The translations under genes and the position numbers were made by a program. DNA of 64,000 bases from Christensenella sp. UBA2853 (GTDB lineage Bacteria; Bacillota; Clostridia; Christensenellales; Aristaeellaceae), in assembly GCA_002350845.1 (NCBI GenBank), contig DEFL01000081.1:72078-136077 (forward strand), given 5' to 3'. This document shows, in pieces, positions 50,028 through 59,367 of this stretch. Each line of letters begins with the position of its first letter. Position 1 is the first letter of the stretch. The notes beneath the pieces were generated by a model, which saw only the letters and a program-made list of their open reading frames with translations, was not told the origin of the DNA and searched no databases.

Positions 50028-52394
50028 ATGATACAGACACAGATGCAGAAACGCACGCTGCGCGTGCTGGAGTTTACCAAGATCCGGGAACAGCTGGCCG
50101 ATCTGGCAGTGACCGAAATGGGACGCGAGATCTGTCTTGCGCTGGAACCCGAGACCAATCTCGAAGAGGTCCGTGCTGCCCAGCAGGAGACCGAGGAATC
50201 GACGGTTGTCATTCAGTATCTCGGCTCCAGCCCCCTGTCTGCTTTCGCGGATGTGCGCTCCTCGCTCTCCCTGGCCGAGAAGGGCGCGACCCTTTCGCCC
50301 AAGGCGCTTTTGGAAGTGGCGACCATGCTCAGAGTATCCAGAAACGTCAGGGATGCCCTGGTCACGGACCGGGAAACCACGCCTGAACTGACGCGCATGG
50401 GCTCCGGTCTCTCCGACGGGCGCAGGATTGAGCTGGATATCACCGATGCCATTCTCTCCGAGGATGAGATTGCTGACCATGCTTCGTCTGCGCTGGCCGA
50501 TATCCGCAGACATCTTCGCGGAGCGACGGACCGCATCAAGGACAAGCTCAATCAGATGGTCCACTCCCCGAACTTCCAGAAATACATGCAGGACCCGATC
50601 ATCACCGTGCGCAACGGGCGCTATGTGATTCCGGTCCGCGCGGAGTTCCGCGCACAGGTTCCGGGCCTGGTGCATGACCAGAGCGGAAGCGGTGCCACCC
50701 TGTTCATTGAGCCCATGGCTGCTGTGGAAATGGGCAATGAGCTCAAGCAGTGGGAACTCAAGGAGCGGCAGGAGATCGAGCGGATTCTGGCTTCCCTGTC
50801 TGCCGAGATAGCACCGGTCTCTCAGACGCTCCGGGAGGATGTGGAGACACTGGCCCGGCTGGACTTTATCTTTGCCAAGGGCCTTCTCAGCCGCAGCATG
50901 CATGCCGTCTCTCCGAAGCTGAACAAGGACGGATACATCAACATTATCCGCGGACGGCATCCGCTGATTGATCCGGACAAGGTGGTGCCCAGCAGTCTCT
51001 GGCTCGGCAAGGAATTCACCGAGCTGATCATTACAGGCCCGAACACGGGCGGAAAGACGGTCACACTGAAAACGGTGGGCCTCTTTACCCTGATGGCGCA
51101 GGCCGGACTGCAGGTGCCTGCTGACCTCGGCACAGAGATGGCCGTGTTCGAGCAGGTGTTTGCGGATATCGGCGATGAGCAGTCCATCGAGCAGAGCCTG
51201 TCCACTTTCTCGGGGCATATGACGAATATTGTCACCATCATGAAAGAAGTCACGCCCAATGACCTGGTGCTCTTTGATGAACTCGGTGCCGGCACGGACC
51301 CGACAGAAGGCGCGGCCCTGGCGCAGAGCATTCTGACAAGGCTTCTGCATATCAAAGTCCGCACGATGGCGACGACCCACTATTCGGAACTGAAAGCGTT
51401 CGCGCTGTCCACCAAGGGTGTGGAGAACGCGTCGGTGGAGTTCAATGTGGAAACGCTGCGGCCGACCTACCGCCTGTCCATCGGTGTCCCGGGCAAGAGC
51501 AATGCCTTTGAGATTTCCAGGCGTCTGGGACTCCCGGAAAACCTGATCGAGGCCGCCCGGCAGACGCTGTCAAGCGACAGCATCCGCTTTGAGGATGTCA
51601 TCGCCAATGCCGAGTATCACCGGCAGGTCGCCGAACGCGAGCGGCAGCTGGCGGAGGACGCAGCCAAGGAAACCGTGCGGCTGAGGGATGAAGCGGAAAA
51701 ACTGCGCAGGGAAATGGAAGAAAAACGCGAAACCATGATGCGCAAGAGCCGCGAGGATGCCCGCAGGCTGATGGAAAACACACGGCGCGAATCGGAAGCC
51801 ATCCTCTCCGACCTCAGGCGTCTGCGCAAGAGCGCAGGCACGGAGGCGGATGTCAACGGCGTGCGCAAGCGCCTGGACAAGGATATGGACGAACTGGCGG
51901 AAGGCCTGAAGACGAATCAGGAAGATGCCAGCCAGGCACCGAAGACAGTCAATCCGGGCGACCGGGTGAAAATCCTGACCATCAATCAGGAGGGCACGGT
52001 CCTCTCCAAGCCGGATGACAAGGGAGATGTCCAGCTGCAGGCGGGCATCATGAAGTTCAAGGCCAACCTGTCCCAGCTGCGTCTGCTCAAGAAGACGGAG
52101 GAAAAGCAGAAGACCAGTGTAATGGCCAAGACCGGCGCGATGGAAAGAACGGTCCGCATGGAATGCGACGTGCGCGGCATGACGCTCGACGAGGCCATCC
52201 TGACCGTGGACCAGTACCTTGATGCCGCCATAATGGCCGGCATGGGCGAGGTTTCGATTATTCACGGGAAAGGAACCGGCGTCCTCAGGAGCGGCATCCA
52301 GCAGGAACTGCGCCGTCATCCGCATGTCAAAAAACAGCGTCTGGGGATCTATGGTGAAGGAGAAGACGGTGTCACCATTGTGACACTGAAATAA
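50028..52394 (+). CDS. mutS2: MutS2 (mismatch-like DNA or ribosome rescue ATPase)
   Basis: 788 residues. The ATPase core has Walker A GPNTGGKTVTLKTVG near 340, then DIGDEQSIEQSLSTFSGHM and LVLFDELGAGTDPTEGAAL, followed by a long coiled coil (residues 515-640) and a C-terminal Smr domain (ECDVRGMTLDEAI, HGKGTGVLR). In Bacillus the protein senses collided ribosomes and splits them, while in other species it suppresses recombination. It lies 6 bases after the U32 gene. Confidence 0.97.
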   Translation: MIQTQMQKRTLRVLEFTKIREQLADLAVTEMGREICLALEPETNLEEVRAAQQETEESTVVIQYLGSSPLSAFADVRSSLSLAEKGATLSPKALLEVATMLRVSRNVRDALVTDRETTPELTRMGSGLSDGRRIELDITDAILSEDEIADHASSALADIRRHLRGATDRIKDKLNQMVHSPNFQKYMQDPIITVRNGRYVIPVRAEFRAQVPGLVHDQSGSGATLFIEPMAAVEMGNELKQWELKERQEIERILASLSAEIAPVSQTLREDVETLARLDFIFAKGLLSRSMHAVSPKLNKDGYINIIRGRHPLIDPDKVVPSSLWLGKEFTELIITGPNTGGKTVTLKTVGLFTLMAQAGLQVPADLGTEMAVFEQVFADIGDEQSIEQSLSTFSGHMTNIVTIMKEVTPNDLVLFDELGAGTDPTEGAALAQSILTRLLHIKVRTMATTHYSELKAFALSTKGVENASVEFNVETLRPTYRLSIGVPGKSNAFEISRRLGLPENLIEAARQTLSSDSIRFEDVIANAEYHRQVAERERQLAEDAAKETVRLRDEAEKLRREMEEKRETMMRKSREDARRLMENTRRESEAILSDLRRLRKSAGTEADVNGVRKRLDKDMDELAEGLKTNQEDASQAPKTVNPGDRVKILTINQEGTVLSKPDDKGDVQLQAGIMKFKANLSQLRLLKKTEEKQKTSVMAKTGAMERTVRMECDVRGMTLDEAILTVDQYLDAAIMAGMGEVSIIHGKGTGVLRSGIQQELRRHPHVKKQRLGIYGEGEDGVTIVTLK

Positions 52395-52404
52395 GGTGAT
52401 CGGG

Positions 52405-53100
52405 ATGAAAGAAAAAACCAGCATTCTTCTGGCAGACGATGATCAGAGCATACGCCAGCTGGTGCAGCTGTACCTGGAAAAGGAAGGCTATGAAGTGCGC
52501 TGCGCAGGACGCGGGGATGATGCCCTGGCGAGCTTCCGGCGCTTTCCGCCGGACCTTGTGCTGCTGGATGTCATGATGCCCGGCGCAGACGGCGTCGAAG
52601 TGCTCAAGACCATCCGCCGCACAAGCCAGATTCCTGTGATCATGCTCACGGCCAAGGATGAGACCTTTGACAAGGTCCTGTGCCTTGAACTGGGCGCCGA
52701 TGACTATATCACCAAGCCTTTTGACACCAAGGAACTGGTCGCACGCGTGAAGGCCGTGATCCGCCGCACGCGCGGGGGCGAGGAGGAGCCGGATGACACG
52801 CTCTCCTTCCCGGGGCTTACGATTTCCCTCAGGGAGTATGTATGCCGGTATGAGGGAGAGACTGTGGACATGCCGCCCAAAGAGCTCGAAGTCCTCTATT
52901 TTCTCGCCTCGCATCCGGGCCAGGTCTTTACCCGCGAACAGCTGCTGGAGCATGTCTGGGGGTTTGACTTTGCGGGCGATTCCTCCAGAACGGTGGATGT
53001 GCATATCAAGCGCGTGCGCGAAAAACTGCAGGGCAGTGAAGCGCACGGCTGGTCCATTCATACCGTGTGGGGCGTCGGATACAAATTTGAAGTGAGCTGA
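52405..53100 (+). CDS. OmpR/PhoB-type response regulator
   Basis: 231 residues. The receiver domain shows the acidic pocket LLADDD (residues 9-13), the phosphorylated Asp55 in LVLLDVMMPG, Thr in VIMLTAKDE and Lys in YITKPF. The C-terminal winged helix contains MPPKELEVLYFLASHPGQVF and RTVDVHIKRVREKL. Starts at ATG 52405 after AAGGTGA, and pairs with the kinase 5 bases downstream. The target genes are not known; downstream chorismate and shikimate genes are only co-directional neighbours. Confidence 0.96.
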   Translation: MKEKTSILLADDDQSIRQLVQLYLEKEGYEVRCAGRGDDALASFRRFPPDLVLLDVMMPGADGVEVLKTIRRTSQIPVIMLTAKDETFDKVLCLELGADDYITKPFDTKELVARVKAVIRRTRGGEEEPDDTLSFPGLTISLREYVCRYEGETVDMPPKELEVLYFLASHPGQVFTREQLLEHVWGFDFAGDSSRTVDVHIKRVREKLQGSEAHGWSIHTVWGVGYKFEVS

Positions 53101-53105
53101 GCGAT

Positions 53106-54623
53106 ATGTTTGCCAGAATCATGGCAGTGGTCATTGCCTGCATCGTTCTGCTGACCCTGTCCTTCGGAGCGCTGTCTGCTGTCACAGTGCGCAATCAGCA
53201 GATCAATGCGCGCCTGGAGGCGCTGACCAAGGAAGCGCGGGAAATCGCGTTCCTTGCGGCCAACAATCAGGCCAGCTCCATGGCGCTGATGTTTGGGTAC
53301 GATGACGACATTCAGAAATATATAGACTGGAAATCCAAAAATATCTGGGAGACCTACGGGGCGTATATTCTGGTGGTCGACCGCCTCGGCCGGGTCATGG
53401 ACAACCTTTCCCTGGCCATGACCGAGGATCCGGACTTCGTTTCTTCGCTCAACGGCGACGAACTGAGGGAAGCACTGGTGCGTGTGCTCTCAGGCGAAGA
53501 AGTCTCCGTGCGCGTGCTCGTCAACGGGTCTCCGACCTTTACCATCGGCGTGCCATTTGTACGGAATGAAAAAGTGCTTGGCGCTGTCCTGATCCGCACA
53601 AAGGCACAGGCGGTGGAAGGCGGCATCTCGGAACTCCTCTGGCCGATGCTGGCCATGGTGATTCTGATCACGCTGGCCGCAGGCGTCGCGGTGTTCTTCT
53701 TTATCCGGTCGCTGATGAAGCCGCTGCAGACACTGACCGGGGCGGCCAGGGCCATCTCGGAGGGCGATTTCTCTGTGCGCGTGCAGAATCAGGGGAGCAT
53801 GCCGGAAACTACGGACCTTTGCAGGGCGTTCAATACCATGGCTGAGCGCATCTCCCAGAACGAAGCGAGCCGCAGGGAGTTTGTCGCCAATGTCAGTCAT
53901 GAGCTGCGCAGCCCGATCACCTCGATCTCCGGGTTTGTGCAGGGCATGCTGGATGGGACCATTCCTAAGGAAGACCATGAGCAGTATCTGCATGTGGTCG
54001 AAAATGAGACCAGGCGGCTGACACGCCTGATCTCCGACCTCCTTGCCCTCTCGCGACTCGAGCGGGAGGATGCGGCGCTGACCATGACGGATTTCGATAT
54101 CTGTGAACTGTTCCGTCAGGCGGTCATCCGCCGGATTGCAGACCTTGAGAAGAAACAGATTGAGATTGTCTGTGCGTTTGATCTGGACCCGCTTTCGGTC
54201 CATGCCGACCGCGACCGGATTGAACAGGTGGTCGTCAACCTGCTCGACAATGCCGTCAAGTTTACCCCGGAGGGCGGACGGATCACACTGACCGCCCGCC
54301 GCGCAGGGAATCTCTGCACAATGGAAGTGCGGGATAACGGCATCGGCATTTCGGAAGAAGACCGCCCGCGCATTTTTGACCGGTTCTTTACCGTGGACCG
54401 GGCCCATACCTCGGGGAAGGGAACCGGTCTGGGACTGAGCATCTGTCAGAGAATCATGCAGATGCACGGCCAGTCCATCCGCCTTCTGGACACGCAGGAG
54501 GGCGCAGCGTTCGCCTTTACCCTCCAGGCAGGCGAGGACATCAGAAAGCGCAGAGAAAACAGCGGAGGAGAGATGGCGCATGCAGGATATTCAGACGCTC
54601 AGGGAACAGCTGGATCAGATTGA
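53106..54623 (+). CDS. membrane sensor histidine kinase
   Basis: 505 residues. Two membrane segments (residues 6-28 and about 180-205) flank an external sensor domain of about 150 residues. A HAMP linker (LMKPLQTLTGAARAISEGDF) leads to the dimerisation domain with His265 in ANVSHELRSPITS, and the ATP-binding domain with VNLLDNAVKFTPEGG, VRDNGIGISEED and GKGTGLGLSI. The last 15 or so residues (HAGYSDAQGTAGSD) are encoded within the start of the chorismate mutase gene in another frame, a 44-base overlap. Confidence 0.95.
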   Translation: MFARIMAVVIACIVLLTLSFGALSAVTVRNQQINARLEALTKEAREIAFLAANNQASSMALMFGYDDDIQKYIDWKSKNIWETYGAYILVVDRLGRVMDNLSLAMTEDPDFVSSLNGDELREALVRVLSGEEVSVRVLVNGSPTFTIGVPFVRNEKVLGAVLIRTKAQAVEGGISELLWPMLAMVILITLAAGVAVFFFIRSLMKPLQTLTGAARAISEGDFSVRVQNQGSMPETTDLCRAFNTMAERISQNEASRREFVANVSHELRSPITSISGFVQGMLDGTIPKEDHEQYLHVVENETRRLTRLISDLLALSRLEREDAALTMTDFDICELFRQAVIRRIADLEKKQIEIVCAFDLDPLSVHADRDRIEQVVVNLLDNAVKFTPEGGRITLTARRAGNLCTMEVRDNGIGISEEDRPRIFDRFFTVDRAHTSGKGTGLGLSICQRIMQMHGQSIRLLDTQEGAAFAFTLQAGEDIRKRRENSGGEMAHAGYSDAQGTAGSD

Positions 54624-54867
54624 CCGAAAGCTGATGGAGCTGCTGGCGGAGAGAATGAACACTGCCCGTCAGATCGGACGCTGGAAGATGGAAAGAGGAC
54701 TTCCGGTTCTGGATGCCGCACGCGAGGAACAGGTGCTGGAAAGCCGGGCCGCGATGGTGAGCGATCCGGAAATGCAGGAGCGCGTGAAGACACTCTTCAG
54801 GGACATTATGGCCATGAGCCGTGCAGAGCAGGAAAAGATCCTGCGGGAGGAAAAGAACAATGCTTGA
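54580..54867 (+). CDS. chorismate mutase (AroQ class)
   Basis: This 95-residue helical enzyme converts chorismate to prephenate for Phe and Tyr synthesis. The signature LREQLDQIDRKLMELLAERM near residues 7-26 contains the active-site Arg and Asp residues, followed by the RQIGRWKMERGLPVLDAARE stretch with the key Lys, Glu and Arg. The ribosome site GGAGGAG precedes ATG 54580, inside the kinase gene. Its end overlaps shikimate kinase by eight bases, so kinase, mutase and shikimate kinase are likely one transcript. Confidence 0.93.
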   Translation: MQDIQTLREQLDQIDRKLMELLAERMNTARQIGRWKMERGLPVLDAAREEQVLESRAAMVSDPEMQERVKTLFRDIMAMSRAEQEKILREEKNNA

Positions 54868-55384
54868 AAGACATGTATTCCTGATTGGCATGCCGGGCAG
54901 CGGAAAGACCAGCCTGGGGAAAAAGGTGTCAGGGAATCTTCGGGTGCCGTTTATTGACATGGATAAGCAGATCGCGGATGCGATGGGCATGACGATTCCC
55001 GAAATCTTTGAGAAGCAGGGAGAGGAGACCTTCCGCACGATAGAGAACAATATGCTCATTCACCTCACGCGCGAGGCCCCATCCATCATTTCCACCGGCG
55101 GCGGTGTTCCCATGCGCCCCGAAAATGTGCAGATCATGAAGGCGAACGGCCTGATCATTCTCATTGACCGGCCGATCGATCAGATCGTCGGGGATATCAA
55201 GCTGGAGCGGAGGCCGAACCTGGAGGGCAAGGGGGTTGCCGGGGTGAAGAAAACCTATCGCGAACGGATCGGCACCTACAGGGCCTCTGCGGACCTGACG
55301 CTGGACAATTCTCAGGGCTATGCTGCCGGCGTGGAAGCGCTCGAACGCATGATCCGGCTGCGCTTTGGCATGTATGTGATGTAA
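54860..55384 (+). CDS. aroK: shikimate kinase
   Basis: 174 residues. The enzyme phosphorylates shikimate with ATP in the aromatic pathway. The P-loop is GMPGSGKTSLGKK near residues 9-21, the shikimate-binding Asp and Arg lie in DMDKQIAD and EETFRTIE, and IISTGGGVPMRPEN carries the Gly-rich substrate site. The lid region (ERRPNLEGKGVAGVKKTYRE) is shortened. Start ATG 54860 after GGGAGG. Confidence 0.92.
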   Translation: MLERHVFLIGMPGSGKTSLGKKVSGNLRVPFIDMDKQIADAMGMTIPEIFEKQGEETFRTIENNMLIHLTREAPSIISTGGGVPMRPENVQIMKANGLIILIDRPIDQIVGDIKLERRPNLEGKGVAGVKKTYRERIGTYRASADLTLDNSQGYAAGVEALERMIRLRFGMYVM

Positions 55385-55397
55385 TACGGGGGACAGT

Positions 55398-56225
55398 ATG
55401 GAAGACTTACAGTTTGAACTGGTTGGCAAGATCGGATCCATGGCGCTCATCCGCCGGGAGGATCAGGATATCGACTACAACATTTTTTCCCGGCTCGGCG
55501 CTGAACTGCGCCCGGGCATGATCTGGGTGACCAGCGGCGCGACGGAAATCGGCCGTCTTGACTATATCAAGCGGACCGGGTGCGAGCTGACCGGGGATCC
55601 GGAACAGGACAAGACCGATTATGCTGCACAGGGCCAGGCCATCCTGATGCAGAATTACCGGCAGTTTATCCGTCCCGAGTACGGCGTGCGGCAGCTGCTT
55701 GTGGAGCACACGCATTTCAATGATCCCGAGAAGCGCGAGCATATCCGCCAGCTCCTGATCCGCGCGGCCCGGCAGAAGACCATCCCGATCGTCAACTACA
55801 ATGACCCGGTCAGTGACGAGGAAAACCGGAAGATGGAACTGGCTGTGCGCAGGGAAAAAGGCGGGGAAGTGCACGAATGTGTGGACAATGATGAGACGGC
55901 CGCTGTGATTGCCGGGCTGGTGCATGCCAAAACGCTCGTCCTGATGACGAGCACGGAGGGCATCTACAGTGATCCGAAGGATCCGTCCACGCTGGTGCGC
56001 GATGTATCCGCCCGGAGCGTGGAGGAACTGGAAGCAAAAATCCGCGCGCTGCAGGCGAACTGCGTCGGGGCGAGCCGGGCCGGAGCCAACGGCGCCGGGG
56101 CGAAACTCGAGTATGCCCTTCAGTCCGCGCGCCGCGGCACGACCGTGATCATCGGGCATGCGCGCCATCATCTTTCGGATCTTGTGCAGGGACGGGTGCC
56201 GTGCACACGGATCGGTCTGGAGTGA
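55398..56225 (+). CDS. amino-acid kinase family protein, glutamate-5-kinase-like without PUA domain
   Basis: 275 residues with the carbamate/amino-acid kinase fold: GKIGSMALIR at the N-terminus, MIWVTSGATEIGRLDYI near 45, HFNDPEKREHIRQLL, IVNYNDPVSDEE, and the ATP-binding VDNDETAAVIAGLVHAKTLV then STEGIYSDPKD. Spacing is closest to glutamate 5-kinase (ProB), but the C-terminal PUA domain is absent, and the SSG motif reads TSG. Uridylate-kinase-like or another small-molecule kinase is possible. It follows shikimate kinase by 13 bases and precedes a serine hydrolase. Confidence 0.75.
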   Translation: MEDLQFELVGKIGSMALIRREDQDIDYNIFSRLGAELRPGMIWVTSGATEIGRLDYIKRTGCELTGDPEQDKTDYAAQGQAILMQNYRQFIRPEYGVRQLLVEHTHFNDPEKREHIRQLLIRAARQKTIPIVNYNDPVSDEENRKMELAVRREKGGEVHECVDNDETAAVIAGLVHAKTLVLMTSTEGIYSDPKDPSTLVRDVSARSVEELEAKIRALQANCVGASRAGANGAGAKLEYALQSARRGTTVIIGHARHHLSDLVQGRVPCTRIGLE

Positions 56226-56230
56226 TCCCT

Positions 56231-57409
56231 ATGCCGCTTGACGAAGCAGTCCGCTTTTTTGTGGGCGAAGCGCACTCCCTTGCCTGCCTGTCGGTGGCCT
56301 GCGGAAATGGTGACCGCACTTTTCGTGCCATGGGCGGCGTGATCAATGCGCAGGGGGATCCGGTGGCTGAGGACAGCATCTTTGATCTTGCCAGCATTAC
56401 CAAGCTGTTTACCGGCATGCTGGTTCTCAGGCTCTGGGACAGCGGGCATCTGGACCTGGATGCACCGGTCACAGCGTATGCGCCGCAGTTTGTACATCTT
56501 TCTGACACCCGTGTGGATCAGATCCTGGGGTTTGAACGCGCCCTGAAGACCGAGCGCCGCGTGGACGGCTGTACTTCCCGTGAGGAAGGACTCCGGGAAC
56601 TCTTTGCCATTCAGGCTGTCCCCAATACAGGGCGCAGGGCGTATTCCGACATGCATGCCATGGTGCTCAAGTATATTCTGGAAGGCGCGGCAGGGGAAAG
56701 CTATCTGCACATCCTGCACCGGGAAATTCTGGACCCGCTGGGCATGGAAATGACCTTCGGGTATGTGCCGGAAGCGCTTCGCGGGAAGTGCGTGTCCTGC
56801 GACAGGGAACACCGCATTGAAAAGGAGAAGTGGATTCTCCGGGCGGGGGTTCCCAGCGGCATCCCGCATGATCCCAAGGCGCGCCTCCTCAATACGGAGA
56901 CCGACTGCTGCGGGCACGCAGGGCTGTTTGCCACCATCGGAGACCTGGAACGCTTCTGCCGCGGCGTGCTCGGTGGAAAGGTGCTTTCGGACCGCGCACT
57001 TCGGGCCATGGCGAAGAACAGAACGGGGCGGCAGCTCGAGGACGGCAGCTATATCCAGTATCTGGGCTGTCAGTGCTATGTCCGCCATCCCCAGCAGGTG
57101 CACTCGGAAGTGCCGGTGTATATGTCGGATCGGAGCATCGCGATTTCGGGATTCACCGGCCATCATCTGTCGATGGATCCGGAAAAGGGCATCTTTATGA
57201 TTGCCCTGGGTAATCGTGTGCTTAACCGTCTCTCCGTGCTGGTCCCGGAAGAAGGAAAGACGCTGACCGATTACGGCCTGCATGCGGACGGAACCGGTCA
57301 GATCCGCTGGACGGACGGGGAGGAGATCTGGTCCTCTGTGGACTATGTGCATCTCAAGGATGAACATCTGCATGCACCGGCCGCACGGGCGATGGGACTT
57401 GAGGTATAA
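56231..57409 (+). CDS. serine hydrolase of the beta-lactamase/class C fold
   Basis: 392 residues, without signal peptide, so probably cytoplasmic. The catalytic SxxK is Ser55-Ile-Thr-Lys58 (DLASITKLFTG), the YxN-like motif is Tyr138-Ser-Asp140, and the KTG-like strand is GFTGHHLSMDP near 315-325. The TDCCGHAGLFATIGDLERFC segment is typical of esterases and peptidases of this fold. Class C beta-lactamases, D-aminopeptidases and EstB-type esterases share it, so resistance should not be assumed. Start ATG 56231 has GGAG ten bases upstream. Confidence 0.88.
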   Translation: MPLDEAVRFFVGEAHSLACLSVACGNGDRTFRAMGGVINAQGDPVAEDSIFDLASITKLFTGMLVLRLWDSGHLDLDAPVTAYAPQFVHLSDTRVDQILGFERALKTERRVDGCTSREEGLRELFAIQAVPNTGRRAYSDMHAMVLKYILEGAAGESYLHILHREILDPLGMEMTFGYVPEALRGKCVSCDREHRIEKEKWILRAGVPSGIPHDPKARLLNTETDCCGHAGLFATIGDLERFCRGVLGGKVLSDRALRAMAKNRTGRQLEDGSYIQYLGCQCYVRHPQQVHSEVPVYMSDRSIAISGFTGHHLSMDPEKGIFMIALGNRVLNRLSVLVPEEGKTLTDYGLHADGTGQIRWTDGEEIWSSVDYVHLKDEHLHAPAARAMGLEV

Positions 57410-57442
57410 AAACAGAAATCAGACGCGGCGGAAGAAATCCGG

Positions 57443-57471
57443 TTGAAAAAGATGTGGGCACAGAGTATAAT
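57443..57471 (+). promoter_or_regulatory. promoter of the T-box-proS unit
   Basis: TTGAAA (57443-57448) and TATAAT (57466-57471) are 17 bases apart. Transcription starts near 57478. Confidence 0.85.
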
Positions 57472-57477
57472 GCACGC

Positions 57478-57716
57478 ATCGGCTGTGAAGGGCCCTGTAC
57501 AGATGCCAGACCGACAGCGAGCGCATGAGAGTGGAAGATGCGCAGCCTGCATGTGTATGTCCCAGCCTGGAGCCGCGGTTAACAGCCGCCGAATGATCCC
57601 CGTGAAAGGATCCCAATGAGAGAGGATTCGATGAGAATCCTAAGCCGGGTGGTACCGCGAAGGAGCATTTGCAGCCTTCGTCCCTGCAGAGAAACGCAGC
57701 GGGCGGAGGCTTTTTA
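57478..57716 (+). promoter_or_regulatory. T-box riboswitch controlling proS
   Basis: The leader carries the T-box sequence (GGGTGGTACCGCG at about 57647-57659), whose UGGN bulge pairs with an uncharged tRNA 3' end. Downstream is a terminator: 57674-57687 pairs with 57696-57710 and five T follow. Upstream there is a Stem I region with a GCGCAT/ATGCGC hairpin. A CCC at 57561-57563, followed by A, is a candidate Pro specifier codon, but I have not proved the fold. Uncharged tRNA-Pro should favour the antiterminator and raise proS expression. Confidence 0.88.
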
Positions 57717-57749
57717 TTGCCGGCCCGAGAGAAATGGAGGAAATATCCC

Positions 57750-59195
57750 ATGGCAGACAAGAAACAGGAATTTGTCACACACATCACACCGAGAAACGAA
57801 GACTTCTCTCAGTGGTACACCGACGTGATCACCCAGACCGGTCTTTGCGACTACGCACCGGTCCGCGGCTGCATGATTTTCCGCCCCTACGGCTATGCCA
57901 TCTGGGAGCGCATCCGCGAAGAGATGGACAAGCGCTTTAAGGAAACCGGGCATGAGAATGTGTATTTCCCGATGCTGATCCCGGAAAGCCTTCTGCTCAA
58001 GGAAGCCGAGCATGTGGAAGGGTTTGCGCCTGAAGTGGCCTGGGTGACCCAGGGCGGTACCGAAAAGCTGCAGGAGCGCCTGGCTGTGCGCCCGACCTCT
58101 GAAACCATCTTCTGCACCATGTTCTCCAAGTGGGTGCAGACCTGGCGTGATCTGCCCATGAAGTACAATCAGTGGTGCTCCGTCATGCGCTGGGAAAAGG
58201 CCACCCGTCCGTTCCTGCGCACCTCTGAGTTCCTCTGGCAGGAAGGCCACACCATTCACGCAACGCCTGAAGAGGCTCAGGAAGAAACCATGACCATGCT
58301 GAAAGTGTATCAGCAGGTGGCTGAGGAAGTCATGGCACTGCCTGTGTATGTCGGCCAGAAGAGCGAGAAGGAAAAGTTCGCCGGTGCCCGCGCCACCTAT
58401 TCCATGGAAGCCATGATGCAGGACGGCAAGGCCCTGCAGGCCGGCACCAGCCATAACTTCGGCACCAATTTCTCCGAGGCCTACGGCATCCAGTTCCAGA
58501 ACAAGGAAGGCAAGCTGGAGTATGCCTATGAGACCAGCTGGGGCGTTTCCACCCGTCTGATCGGCGCCATCATCATGACCCACGGCGATGAGCGCGGTCT
58601 GCGTCTGCCCCCGCGCATTGCCCCGATCCAGGCTGTGATTCTGCCGATCTCTGCGCATAAGCCCGGCGTCACCGAGGCCTGCGAGAAGATGGAGCAGGAT
58701 CTCAAGGCTGCCGGTTTCCGCGTGAAGCTCGACGACCGCGACACCGTGTCCGCCGGCTTCAAGTTCAATGACTGGGAGCTCAAGGGTGTGCCGGTCCGCC
58801 TTGAAGTCGGTCCGCGCGACCTGGCCAACGGTGTTGTCACCGTGTTCCGCCGCGATACCTGCGAGAAGACCACCATGCCGCTCGAAGACATCGTGCACTC
58901 CCTGCAGGCGCTGCTCGACGATATCCAGAAGGGTCTCTTTGAGCAGGCCAAGGCGTACCGCGATGCGCACACCACGAAGGTCACCAATATGGATGAACTG
59001 GGCAAGGCCGTTGAAACCGGGTTTGCCAAGGCCATGTGGTGCGGAGAGAGAGCCTGCGAGGATGAGATCAAGGAGAAGTTCAACGCAAGCTCCCGCAATA
59101 TGCCGTTTGATCAGGAAGGCGAAACCTTCGGCACGACCTGCGTGTGCTGCGGAAAGCCGGCAAAGAAAGTCATGTATTTCGCAAAAGCATATTAA
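57750..59195 (+). CDS. proS: prolyl-tRNA synthetase, short (archaeal/eukaryotic-like) type
   Basis: 481 residues, starting at ATG after GGAGG. Class II motifs are visible: motif 2 around VMRWEKATRPFLRTSEFLWQ near 150-170, motif 3 MTHGDERGLRLPPRIAP near 275-290, and the early GYAIWERIREEMDKRF (motif 1). The editing insertion domain of the long bacterial ProRS is absent, and the C-terminal zinc-like domain (CVCCGKPAKKVMYFAKAY) with ending Tyr is that of the ProS type 3 group, common in Clostridia and Thermus. It charges tRNA-Pro. Regulated by the upstream T-box. Confidence 0.97.
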   Translation: MADKKQEFVTHITPRNEDFSQWYTDVITQTGLCDYAPVRGCMIFRPYGYAIWERIREEMDKRFKETGHENVYFPMLIPESLLLKEAEHVEGFAPEVAWVTQGGTEKLQERLAVRPTSETIFCTMFSKWVQTWRDLPMKYNQWCSVMRWEKATRPFLRTSEFLWQEGHTIHATPEEAQEETMTMLKVYQQVAEEVMALPVYVGQKSEKEKFAGARATYSMEAMMQDGKALQAGTSHNFGTNFSEAYGIQFQNKEGKLEYAYETSWGVSTRLIGAIIMTHGDERGLRLPPRIAPIQAVILPISAHKPGVTEACEKMEQDLKAAGFRVKLDDRDTVSAGFKFNDWELKGVPVRLEVGPRDLANGVVTVFRRDTCEKTTMPLEDIVHSLQALLDDIQKGLFEQAKAYRDAHTTKVTNMDELGKAVETGFAKAMWCGERACEDEIKEKFNASSRNMPFDQEGETFGTTCVCCGKPAKKVMYFAKAY

Positions 59196-59203
59196 TCCAT
59201 ATT

Positions 59204-59228
59204 GGCCCCGGATTTCCGGGGCCTTTTT
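59204..59228 (+). terminator. intrinsic terminator after proS
   Basis: GGCCCCGG pairs with CCGGGGCC around ATTT, followed by TTTTT. Confidence 0.92.
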
Positions 59229-59367
59229 CTTTTTGCATGGACATGCAGTGACTCGTGCCCTCGGAAGCGAAGGCGCTTCCTGAAAAAAATGAAGACAGGG
59301 ATCCCCGGCTGGAAGGCATTTTCCGGCCGGGGATCATCTGATTTTCCATGAGTTCTGCTGCTTTGCA

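Noticed and set aside
56231..57409. An antibiotic-resistance beta-lactamase
   Set aside because: The fold and SxxK motif fit, but there is no signal peptide, and the same fold serves esterases and peptidases.
59289..59326. A GC-rich palindrome between proS and the SNF2 gene as a terminator
   Set aside because: It has a long stem but no T run on either strand; the flanking hairpins at 59204 and 59376 are the better terminators.
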